Shown: positions 20,209-28,242 of the stretch, piece after piece | Layout of the letters: every line of letters begins with the position of its first letter | Position numbering within the stretch: position 1 is the first letter of the stretch | Assembly: GCA_013001285.1 (NCBI GenBank) | Contig: JABDMU010000044.1 | Coordinates: forward strand, 1-64,000 | Source of the DNA: Flavobacteriaceae bacterium | Lineage (GTDB): Bacteria; Bacteroidota; Bacteroidia; Flavobacteriales; Flavobacteriaceae | DNA length: 64,000 nt | Reading direction: 5' to 3' | Made by a program: the position numbers and the translations under genes | Notes under the pieces: model-generated | Seen by the model: only the letters and a program-made list of their open reading frames with translations | Told to the model about the DNA's origin: nothing | The model's database searches: none

Positions 20209-22023
20209 ATGTTTAAAAATCTTAAAATATCTCTTTTAATACTAGTTTCACTTGTTCTTGGATGCACAGGAAATGATGGGTCAAGTGTGAACGCTGAGGA
20301 TATTTTAGGTAATCCCGATTATTTGGCGTTTTCTTACGGTGGTTATAGGCAAAATACCAGAGAAATTCAACCAACAATTGATGAGCTCAAAGATGATATG
20401 AAGATATTATCTGCAATGGGAGTAAAATTAATACGCACCTATAATACGAACGATTATCCTCAAGCGGCTAATCTGCTAAAAGCTATACATCAATTAAAGG
20501 AGGAAGATTCAAATTTTGAGATGTACGTTATGCTAGGCACTTGGATTGAATGTCAAGGTGCTGGTACAAATAATAAAGATCACAGGGTCGGCAATATTGA
20601 AAAAAATACAGGAGAAATTGAAGCCGCCATTGAAATGGCTAAGAAATATCCTGATATTGTAAAAATTATTGCCGTTGGAAATGAAGCTATGATACAATGG
20701 GCAGTAAAATACTTCGTTTACCCTAAAGTAATTTTAAAATGGGTGAATCATCTTCAAAATTTAAAAAAAGCTGGTGAATTGCCTTCAGATTTATGGATTA
20801 CAAGTTCAGATAATTTTGAGTCTTGGGGCGGAGGTTCTAAAAGCTATCAAACCGAAGATTTAGTAGCGTTAATAAAAGCTGTCGATTATATTTCGTTGCA
20901 TACATATCCTTTTCATGATACATTACACAATCCATATTTTTGGGGCACTCCAGAAGGAGAATCTAACAATTCTGATCTTGAAAAAGTGGAGTCAGCAATG
21001 CTAAGGGCAACCAACCACTCTATTACTCAATATCAAAATGTTGCAAATTATATTTCTGAATTAGGATTAGAAAAAAGTATTCATATTGGAGAAATAGGCT
21101 GGGCAACAGTTGATAATGTTTCCTTTGGAAAAAATGGGACCCATGCTGCTGATGAGTTAAAACAAAAGTTCTTTTATGATAACATTCGGGCATGGACAAA
21201 CAAAAATGGTATTACTTGTTTCTATTTTGAGATATTTGATGAAAAATGGAAAGATGCCATGAATCCCTTAGGTTCTGAAAATCATTTCGGATTAATCAAT
21301 CTAAAAGGACAAGCAAAGTTTGCCATCTGGAATTTGGTTGATCAAGGTGTTTTTAAAGGATTGACAAGAAACGGCGCTCCCATCTCTAAAACCTATGGCG
21401 GTGATAAGGCTGCAATGATGGCAGATGTTCACTTGCCACCGCTAAAAAGTGAACTGGGAATATTAGAAATAAAAACCATCAATACAAATTACACCACAGG
21501 TCAAATCATAAAAGAACATGATTATGTGATCCTACATGATACTTTTGATGCAAACAAATCTTCTAATATGACCTACCCTAGTGGTATATTGAAATTGAAT
21601 CCTTGGGAAGGGACCTGTAACATGAGCATGTCTGAAGATAAAACCATAAAAGTCGTCACTGGAGTTGGTGAATGGTGGGGCTGTGCTCTGGAAATACAAT
21701 CAGGGGCTATTGGTGAAAATTTGTCAAACTTTACTAATGGAACTTTAAATTTTGATATTAAAGGAACGACTAAATCTTCCTTTAATATTGGTTTTCAAAC
21801 AGGTTCAATTGCAACAGGTGATCAGATAAACAATTACATCACGTTCGGAAAAGATGACCCTTATAATATAAAAGATACATGGACGCGTTTTTCTATTCCT
21901 ATAACTGAGTTATCAGATAATGGAAAAATGGATAATATCAACAGTTTATTGTTTTTAAAAGGCGATAAAGATTTTGACGGTAAAGAGATTTTTATAAAAA
22001 ATGTTCACTATTCTCAAAAATAA
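20209..22023 (+). CDS. GH17 lipoprotein with C-terminal CBM-like domain (second of tandem pair)
   Basis: A 604-residue lipoprotein (Cys19 in LVLGCTGND) with a GH17 barrel at about 27-410, paralogous to the preceding gene. Acid/base is Glu159 (AVGNEAM) and nucleophile Glu295, in EIGWAT where its neighbour has ETGWAT. It has an extra C-terminal beta-rich region (about 440-604: VILHDTFDAN, WEGTCNMS, GTLNFDIKG, DTWTRFSIPI) that looks like a jelly-roll carbohydrate-binding domain; the preceding gene lacks it. The pair probably arose by tandem duplication and then one copy gained or the other lost the binding domain. Its end is 4 bp upstream of the next gene's ATG. Confidence 0.9.
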   Translation: MFKNLKISLLILVSLVLGCTGNDGSSVNAEDILGNPDYLAFSYGGYRQNTREIQPTIDELKDDMKILSAMGVKLIRTYNTNDYPQAANLLKAIHQLKEEDSNFEMYVMLGTWIECQGAGTNNKDHRVGNIEKNTGEIEAAIEMAKKYPDIVKIIAVGNEAMIQWAVKYFVYPKVILKWVNHLQNLKKAGELPSDLWITSSDNFESWGGGSKSYQTEDLVALIKAVDYISLHTYPFHDTLHNPYFWGTPEGESNNSDLEKVESAMLRATNHSITQYQNVANYISELGLEKSIHIGEIGWATVDNVSFGKNGTHAADELKQKFFYDNIRAWTNKNGITCFYFEIFDEKWKDAMNPLGSENHFGLINLKGQAKFAIWNLVDQGVFKGLTRNGAPISKTYGGDKAAMMADVHLPPLKSELGILEIKTINTNYTTGQIIKEHDYVILHDTFDANKSSNMTYPSGILKLNPWEGTCNMSMSEDKTIKVVTGVGEWWGCALEIQSGAIGENLSNFTNGTLNFDIKGTTKSSFNIGFQTGSIATGDQINNYITFGKDDPYNIKDTWTRFSIPITELSDNGKMDNINSLLFLKGDKDFDGKEIFIKNVHYSQK

Positions 22024-22027
22024 ACAA

Positions 22028-23044
22028 ATGAATAGCAAAATTTTATTCTACTTCTTGTTGTTTAGTATGACATTCATGTCATGTAAAAGTAGTTCAGAAA
22101 TTGATGACGTAAGCATTTCTGGAAGGCAATTATTGGTGAACGCCAAGCCCTATATTATAACTGGAATTTGTTATCATCCTGTGCCTGTCGGAAGCGATTT
22201 AAGAAGCTTTGAAACTATCGATGAAGACCTTGATCTAATGATCGAAGCTGGAATTAATACGATTAGAGTCTATGAGCCTATTCAAGATATCAACGTTCTC
22301 GATAAAATAGATGCTGCAGGCTTAAAAGTTATTATTGGATTTGGGTATAGTGATCCAAAAGACATATATAATATACATTCTGGAAATTTTATCAATTATG
22401 TTAATTCGTATAAAACCCACAATGCAATCCTCATGTGGGAATTAGGTAACGAATACAATTACCACCCGGAATATTTTGATGGTGATTTAAAAAATTGGTA
22501 TAAAGAAATGAATAATGCCGCAGCACTTATCCAAGAAGCAGATCCAAATCACCCCGTAGCAACTGCTCATGGTGATTTACCAGACGCATTGGCACTTTCT
22601 TTAAGTCCGAATATAGATGTTTGGGGAATGAACGTCTATCGCATGGTTGAACCAGAAACAATTTTTACACAATGGGAAGCCGTGAGTTCTAAACCAATGT
22701 ACTTATCGGAAGTAGGAGCAGATAGCTATATGGCGATACCAGCAGAGGGTTTTGAACAAGGCGAAAATCAAAAAGCTCAGGCACATGCCAATAAAATTAT
22801 TTTAGAAAAGACATTTAACAGCAATGGCATTTGTTTAGGCGCAACCTTATTCTCATTTACTGATGGTTGGTGGAAGGCAGGTGAGAATGATGTACAAGAT
22901 GTTGGAGGCTGGGCTCCTGAAGGGAGTGGCGTTCCATATGACAGGGTGCCAAATGAAGAATATTGGGGCATAGTTGATATTCATCGAAACAAAAAAGAAA
23001 CCTTTAATATAGTTAAAGACATTTATCTGAGACAAAAAAATTAA
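22028..23044 (+). CDS. Clan GH-A TIM-barrel glycoside hydrolase lipoprotein, family unclear
   Basis: A 338-residue lipoprotein. I start at ATG 22028, which gives a proper lipoprotein signal (Cys19 in MTFMSCKSS); an in-frame ATG at 22001 overlaps the previous gene and adds nine residues. The fold reads as a clan GH-A barrel: ITGICYHPVPVG, INTIRVYEP, then Glu142 in WELGNEYNY as probable acid/base and Glu228 in MYLSEVGADSY as probable nucleophile. It resembles the TIM-barrel part of GH2 and also fungal GH72 glucanosyltransferases, but it lacks the GH2 N-terminal sandwich domains. Possible roles are a beta-glucanase or transglycosylase acting on laminarin. I cannot assign the family by eye. Confidence 0.75.
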   Translation: MNSKILFYFLLFSMTFMSCKSSSEIDDVSISGRQLLVNAKPYIITGICYHPVPVGSDLRSFETIDEDLDLMIEAGINTIRVYEPIQDINVLDKIDAAGLKVIIGFGYSDPKDIYNIHSGNFINYVNSYKTHNAILMWELGNEYNYHPEYFDGDLKNWYKEMNNAAALIQEADPNHPVATAHGDLPDALALSLSPNIDVWGMNVYRMVEPETIFTQWEAVSSKPMYLSEVGADSYMAIPAEGFEQGENQKAQAHANKIILEKTFNSNGICLGATLFSFTDGWWKAGENDVQDVGGWAPEGSGVPYDRVPNEEYWGIVDIHRNKKETFNIVKDIYLRQKN

Positions 23045-23047
23045 CTA

Positions 23048-24544
23048 ATGAAAGCAAACATTTTTTATCTATCTTTTATTTTAATGGTGTTTATTATGAG
23101 TTGTAATGAAGAATCAAATCAGTTACAAGTTGAAGTTTATGAAACTTCTGCTGGTGGTAATAAGCTCAGCAAAGTTGAACCGTTTTTAAAGCCCAATGAA
23201 AATGATCTTGTGGTCATTAAACTTTTACCTGACGAAGAATTTCAAACCATAACTGGATTTGGAGGTTCATTTACAGAGTCTTCAGCTTATTTATTAAATA
23301 AACTCTCGGAAGAAAATAGAAATAAAGTTTTAGAAGCCTATTTCGGTGATGAAGGTGCACGCTATTCCTTGACCAGAACTCATATAAGTTCTTGTGATTT
23401 TTCATTGAATAATTATACCTATGCACCCGTTGAAGGTGATCTGGAATTAGAACATTTTTCTATCAAGGAAGACATGGATGATCTTGTTCCAATGATTAAA
23501 GACGCCATGAAGATCTCAAACGATGGCTTTAAAATTATTTCATCACCTTGGACTGCACCGCCTTGGATGAAAGACAACAAACACTGGGTTGGTGGAAAAT
23601 TATTACCCGAATTTTATGGGACCTTCGCCCTATTTTTCACGAAATATTTAGACGCTTATAAAGCCGAAGGTATTGACATATGGGGTTTGACTCCTGTTAA
23701 CGAACCTCATGGCAATGGTAATAACTGGGAAAGCATGCATTTTTCTCCTGAAGAAATGACGGATTTTGTACAAAATCATTTAGGCCCAAAATTAGAGGCT
23801 GAAGGAAAAGGAGGAGTTAATATCCTGGGTTATGATCAAAACAGAGCTGGAATTAAAGAATGGGTTGATGTGATGTTTAAAAATGAGGCATCATCAAAAT
23901 ATTATGCAGGAACGGCAATTCATTGGTACGAAAGTACTTTTGATTTTTTTCCTGAACAATTACAATATGGACATAACAAAGCGCCAGATAAGTATTTAAT
24001 TCAAACTGAGGCCTGTGTAGATTCTGAAGTGCCTAAATGGAAAGATGATGCTTGGTATTGGAGAAAAGAAGCTACTGATTGGGGCTGGGATTGGGCTCCA
24101 GAAGAGCAAAAGCATTTACATCCGAAATACGCACCTGTCAATCGATATGCCAGAGATATCATCGGTTGTTTAAATAATTGGGTAGATGGATGGGTAGACT
24201 GGAATATGGTCTTAGATAAACAAGGAGGTCCAAATTGGTTTGAAAACTGGTGTGTGGCTCCAGTAATTGTTGATCCCATAAATGACGACGTATATTTCAC
24301 TCCTATTTACTATACCTTATCACATTTTAGTAAATATATTAGACCAGGAGCAGTAATAATTGGGTTAGAGAATTCAGATGACAGTTTAATGGTCACAGCA
24401 GCTAGAAACCCTGATGGTTCCATAGCGGTAATTGTATTTAATCAGGATAACAAAGAAAAACACCTTTCCCTTGCATTTGGTGATAAATCAAAATATGTAA
24501 CAATCAGTTCCCAGGCGATTCAAACGATAATAATACCTGCATAA
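23048..24544 (+). CDS. GH30 family beta-glucosidase/beta-1,6-glucanase, lipoprotein
   Basis: A 498-residue lipoprotein (Cys19 in FIMSCNEES) of family GH30. It has the family's ITGFGGSFTESSAY entry, SPWTAPPWMKDN, acid/base Glu219 in TPVNEPHGN and nucleophile Glu321 in LIQTEACVDS, plus the C-terminal beta-sandwich shared by GH30 enzymes (IAVIVFNQDN region). In related marine laminarin loci, GH30 removes the beta-1,6-linked glucose side chains, so debranching is the likely role; GH30_1-like beta-glucosidase activity is the alternative. It is 3 bp downstream of the previous gene and 10 bp upstream of the symporter. Confidence 0.9.
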   Translation: MKANIFYLSFILMVFIMSCNEESNQLQVEVYETSAGGNKLSKVEPFLKPNENDLVVIKLLPDEEFQTITGFGGSFTESSAYLLNKLSEENRNKVLEAYFGDEGARYSLTRTHISSCDFSLNNYTYAPVEGDLELEHFSIKEDMDDLVPMIKDAMKISNDGFKIISSPWTAPPWMKDNKHWVGGKLLPEFYGTFALFFTKYLDAYKAEGIDIWGLTPVNEPHGNGNNWESMHFSPEEMTDFVQNHLGPKLEAEGKGGVNILGYDQNRAGIKEWVDVMFKNEASSKYYAGTAIHWYESTFDFFPEQLQYGHNKAPDKYLIQTEACVDSEVPKWKDDAWYWRKEATDWGWDWAPEEQKHLHPKYAPVNRYARDIIGCLNNWVDGWVDWNMVLDKQGGPNWFENWCVAPVIVDPINDDVYFTPIYYTLSHFSKYIRPGAVIIGLENSDDSLMVTAARNPDGSIAVIVFNQDNKEKHLSLAFGDKSKYVTISSQAIQTIIIPA

Positions 24545-24554
24545 AAAAAAACGT

Positions 24555-25985
24555 ATGTCACATTACAAAACAGCAGCAAAAGATAGAGTCCCTCTTAAAT
24601 CGAAAATGGCTTTTGGATCTGGTCAATTAGTACTCAATTTATTACCTGGAGCACTCGGTTTTTTCATGTTCTTTTTACTTACTGCTTTTGGAATGGATCC
24701 GTTTTTAGCTGGTTTATTAGGTGGACTACCGAGAATATTTGATGCACTTACCGACCCAATTATGGGCTTTATTTCTGATAATACCAAATCACGATGGGGC
24801 CGTAGAAGACCTTATATTTTTATTGGTGCCATTTTAAGTGGGATATTTTTTGCTCTTTTATGGCAACTTGACGAAAATAATTCTCAAACGTACAATTTTT
24901 GGTATTTTTTAATAATGTCTATGGTGTTTTTAATTGGAAATACCATGTTTGCAACGCCTTTGGTTGGACTGGGCTATGAAATGACTTCCGATTATAATGA
25001 ACGAACACGTTTAATGGCATTTGGAAATACAATGGGGCAAATCGCATGGATGATCGTGCCTTGGTTTTGGGTCATTATTGCAGACCCTGATATCTTTGAA
25101 AATCAGGCTCAAGGCGTTCGGCAATTGTCTTTATTTGTAGCAGGTGCTTGTATCATTCTCGGAATATTGCCAGCTATTTTCTGCAAAGGTATTGATGCTT
25201 CACATATGGAGAATAGAAAAAAGATTTCACTAAATACAATGTTTTCAAATTTAAAAGACCTATTTAAAGGGATTGTAGAAGTTTCAAAGAATAAACCTTT
25301 TATGAAACTTTGTGGAGCTACTTTTCTAGTCTTTAACGGCTTTCAAATGGTGGCTTCATTTAGTGTTTTTATCATCGTTTTTTATCTTTTTAATGGCGAT
25401 TATGGGGACGCTGGAACTTGGCCAGCATGGTTTTCTACTATAACCGCAGTATTAACAGCATTTATTGTGATACCCATAATATCCTGGATGGCTAATAAAT
25501 GGGGGAAACGAGAGGCGTTTATTATTTCTACCGTTTTATCCATCATTGGTTATATACTAAAATGGTGGGGTTTTAATCCTGAGAATCCTTGGCTCATGTT
25601 TATGCCCATTCCATTTATCGCTTTTGGATTAGGTGGCTTATTCACCTTAATGATGAGCATGACCGCTGATGTATGTGATTTAGATGAATTGAATAACGGA
25701 ATGCCACGTAAAGAAGGAACCTTTGGTGCAATTTATTGGTGGATGGTTAAACTTGGTCAGGCATTAGCTCTTGTATTAGGAGGTCTGGTCCTGAAACTAG
25801 TGGGCTTTATTTCGGATGCAGAAACACAAACCTTAGATACTATGACCAATTTACGGATAGCAGATATTGTTATACCATCTGTTACTGCCGCATTGGCCAT
25901 ATTGGTCATGTGGAAGTATAACCTATCTGAAGATAGAGCCAAAGAGATAAAAGAAAAATTAATTGAACGAAGAGGTGAATTGTAA
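24555..25985 (+). CDS. GPH-family (MelB-like) sugar:cation symporter
   Basis: A 476-residue, 12-TM major-facilitator protein of the glycoside-pentoside-hexuronide:cation symporter family. The diagnostic cytoplasmic signature is present near residues 58-83 (DALTDPIMGFISD followed by SRWGRRRPYI). It should move laminari-oligosaccharides or glucose from periplasm to cytoplasm, feeding the cytoplasmic phosphorylase and GH17 encoded on either side. It is 10 bp after GH30 and 28 bp before the cytoplasmic GH17. Confidence 0.9.
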   Translation: MSHYKTAAKDRVPLKSKMAFGSGQLVLNLLPGALGFFMFFLLTAFGMDPFLAGLLGGLPRIFDALTDPIMGFISDNTKSRWGRRRPYIFIGAILSGIFFALLWQLDENNSQTYNFWYFLIMSMVFLIGNTMFATPLVGLGYEMTSDYNERTRLMAFGNTMGQIAWMIVPWFWVIIADPDIFENQAQGVRQLSLFVAGACIILGILPAIFCKGIDASHMENRKKISLNTMFSNLKDLFKGIVEVSKNKPFMKLCGATFLVFNGFQMVASFSVFIIVFYLFNGDYGDAGTWPAWFSTITAVLTAFIVIPIISWMANKWGKREAFIISTVLSIIGYILKWWGFNPENPWLMFMPIPFIAFGLGGLFTLMMSMTADVCDLDELNNGMPRKEGTFGAIYWWMVKLGQALALVLGGLVLKLVGFISDAETQTLDTMTNLRIADIVIPSVTAALAILVMWKYNLSEDRAKEIKEKLIERRGEL

Positions 25986-26013
25986 TTATAACACATTTAA
26001 TAGATAAGAAAGT

Positions 26014-26898
26014 ATGTCAATAAGAGGAGAAAAAATAATGGCTCTTTCGGGTATTGATTTTGCCAATAAAACCGAAATAGGAATAAAAAATTTATTCAAG
26101 CGATTGTTAAAAAACGGTATGCATGGTTTATGCTTTAGCCCCTATTTAGAGGGTCAAGAGCCTCAATCACAACTAACGGATGAACAAATTAGACGCCGGA
26201 TGAAAATCATAAAACCTTATACCAAATGGATCCGTTCTTTTTCATGTACCGATGGCAATGAGAATATCCCTCGTATCGCTCATGAATTTGGTATAAAAAC
26301 CTTAGTCGGAGCTTGGTTAGGTGATGATCCAGATATTAATAAGCGAGAAATACATAACTTGATTCAATTAGCTAAAGAAGGTTATGTTGATATTGCTGCT
26401 GTTGGAAATGAGGTCATGTACAGAGGCGATTTAACCGAAAATGAGCTTTTAGATTTTATGTATGAAGTAAAAAAGGCCATCCCAGATGTTCCAGTTGGCT
26501 ATGTAGATGCCTATTATGAATTTACCGACCGTCCAAGAATTACTGATGCTTGCGACGTGATCCTAGCAAATTGTTATCCGTATTGGGAAGGTTGCCCACT
26601 TGAATATTCTTTGGTATATATGAAAGAAATGTATAACCAGGCCGTTAAGGCTGCCAATGGAAAAAAAGTGATCATTTCAGAAACAGGATGGCCAAACCTT
26701 GGAAGTGCTTTTGAAGGTTCGATACCTTCATTTGAGAATGCTATAAAATATTTTATCAACACACAACTATGGTCTAAAGAAGATGATATAGATGTTTTTT
26801 ATTTTTCCTCGTTCGATGAACCTTGGAAGGTAGGTGATGAAGGTGATGTTGGAGCGTATTGGGGGTTATGGGATAAAAACGAAAACCTAAAATATTAA
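26014..26898 (+). CDS. Cytoplasmic GH17-family glycosidase
   Basis: A 294-residue GH17 protein that, unlike the two GH17 lipoproteins, has no signal peptide. Catalytic residues: Glu133 in AVGNEVMY (acid/base) and Glu223 in IISETGWPN (nucleophile); FSSFDEPWK near the end is also typical. Without a signal it probably works in the cytoplasm on imported short beta-1,3-glucosides, next to the GPH symporter. ATG 26038 (MALSGID) is an alternative start with the same conclusion. It is the last gene of the plus-strand PUL run; a 327-bp gap follows. Confidence 0.85.
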   Translation: MSIRGEKIMALSGIDFANKTEIGIKNLFKRLLKNGMHGLCFSPYLEGQEPQSQLTDEQIRRRMKIIKPYTKWIRSFSCTDGNENIPRIAHEFGIKTLVGAWLGDDPDINKREIHNLIQLAKEGYVDIAAVGNEVMYRGDLTENELLDFMYEVKKAIPDVPVGYVDAYYEFTDRPRITDACDVILANCYPYWEGCPLEYSLVYMKEMYNQAVKAANGKKVIISETGWPNLGSAFEGSIPSFENAIKYFINTQLWSKEDDIDVFYFSSFDEPWKVGDEGDVGAYWGLWDKNENLKY

Positions 26899-27225
26899 TA
26901 AATAGAGCCTTAACTAAAATGATGGCATTAAATAAAGTTGAACTCTTTTTGTAACAATAATGTTAATTAGCCATACGTACTATTTTTTTCCACAACATTA
27001 CCACAACATACATGTTCATCGATTAATTAATACAGCTATTAGCCCTATAAGTTTTGCTTAAAATGCCCCTAAATTAATCTCGTTTTTATCTTATATGTAT
27101 AAAAACAGCAACTTTTATAGGCTTGTATGCCTTTTGTTGCATTAAAATTAACTTATATGTAAAAATTAACCCTTATTTTTACGAAGTTAATAATCCTTCT
27201 ATTAAAAAACTAAATTTTACAGATT
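26899..27225. other. 327-bp intergenic region: regulatory, non-coding
   Basis: No open frame of note. It contains the 11-bp-spaced direct repeat at 26990-27010, then AT-rich DNA with a near-promoter sequence (TAAGTTTTG at 27048-27056, one base off the usual spacing) and a leader of roughly 150 nt. ATTAGC followed by TTTTG and CTT is shared with the susC upstream region (6905-6918 and 27038-27056), though with different spacing to the repeat. Confidence 0.5.
26990..27010 (+). promoter_or_regulatory. Candidate operator: 11-bp-spaced direct repeat, second copy
   Basis: Half-sites CCACAACAT at 26990-26998 and CCACAACAT at 27001-27009 are identical and start 11 bp apart. They match the pair upstream of susC and lie 215 bp before the ATG at 27226, similar to the 196 bp seen there. 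The two secreted proteins downstream are therefore probably co-regulated with the glucan locus. Confidence 0.6.
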
Positions 27226-28149
27226 ATGAAAAAAATTACTTTATTATTTACACTATTGATTTTTACTTTCGCATTTTCTCCTTTGAGTGCGCAAGACATT
27301 AATTTTGACCCTACTGCTACTGACGGTACTGGCTGGGTTGGATTTATGAATGTATTTGAATTGCCATCAAATGGCGGCGGCTATGTATTTGGATCAGGTT
27401 GGGGTACTGCCGATCTTGTTGCCCAAGATAATTTGGATGGAACGGTTTCTTTAAAACCGAACAGAATTAATGATCCCGCGTTAGAATGGCAAGGAACTGC
27501 TCCAGTAGGAGATCCAACAGGAAACAGAATAATGGAAGCGGCTTATTATGTAGAGAATGACGCTTTAGCAGGAACAGCCTTTACATTTAATGGAGAAGTC
27601 CTAAGCAATACACTTAATGACTTAGGGTTGAGTGAACCAATTACTTATCAAGTCTTTATCAAAGTTTTTGCGTCAGATTACAGCTCATTTGTGCTTGTTG
27701 ACTCTTACAATTTAGCTGCAGGCAATTTTACGCTATCTGCTTTAGCAGGGGATTCAGCCATAGGAGACCATGTTCAATATGGTTTTAATGTTGTTGGTCC
27801 TAATATTAGACTAGATACTGATGTGGCACCTAATCCAGGTTATTACACTGATGACTATAATGCTCTGGGTAGTATTGATGTTGGTCCTAATATGACCTTA
27901 TCAACCAATAATTTTGATGCTTCTGAATTTAAAGCTTATCCAAATCCAACGAATTCAGAATGGACCATTACTTCTAATAATCAAATCCAAAGTATAGAGG
28001 TTTATGATATTCTTGGAAAACTGGTTATCACACAAGAACCTAATGATATCAATGCTACAATAAACGCAGCCTTACTTTCAAATGGTGTTTATATTGCAAA
28101 AATTAACGCCGCTAATGGCGAAACGAACATAAGACTGATTAAAGAATAA
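27226..28149 (+). CDS. T9SS-secreted protein of unknown function (glycan-locus associated)
   Basis: A 307-residue exported protein: signal peptide (1-23, ending LSAQ), a central domain of about 190 residues and a T9SS type A C-terminal sorting domain (about 230-307; FKAYPNPTNSEWTI, VYDILGKLV, LLSNGVYIAKI, RLIKE). The central domain begins with GWVGFMNVFELP and GSGWGTADL; I recall similar Trp/Gly-rich entries in other secreted proteins of polysaccharide degraders but cannot name the family. No catalytic residues are evident. The shared upstream repeat with susC suggests induction by the same glucan. Glycan binding at the surface is a guess. Confidence 0.8.
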   Translation: MKKITLLFTLLIFTFAFSPLSAQDINFDPTATDGTGWVGFMNVFELPSNGGGYVFGSGWGTADLVAQDNLDGTVSLKPNRINDPALEWQGTAPVGDPTGNRIMEAAYYVENDALAGTAFTFNGEVLSNTLNDLGLSEPITYQVFIKVFASDYSSFVLVDSYNLAAGNFTLSALAGDSAIGDHVQYGFNVVGPNIRLDTDVAPNPGYYTDDYNALGSIDVGPNMTLSTNNFDASEFKAYPNPTNSEWTITSNNQIQSIEVYDILGKLVITQEPNDINATINAALLSNGVYIAKINAANGETNIRLIKE

Positions 28150-28176
28150 GTTTTTGTTATAATTAACTTTGAACTT

Positions 28177-28213
28177 AAGCCATGTTGAGTTTATCAATAT
28201 GGCTTATTTTTTT
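28177..28213 (+). terminator. Rho-independent terminator after the first T9SS gene
   Basis: Stem AAGCCATGTTGA (28177-28188) pairs with TCAATATGGCTT (28194-28205) with one G-T pair, followed by a seven-T run. It begins 28 bp after the stop codon at 28149. Confidence 0.8.
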
Positions 28214-28242
28214 ATAAGATCTAAACCATAAAGTAACGCATT

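Noticed and set aside
22001-22027. Upstream ATG for the clan GH-A lipoprotein.
   Set aside because: It overlaps the previous gene and would place nine polar residues before the lipoprotein signal.
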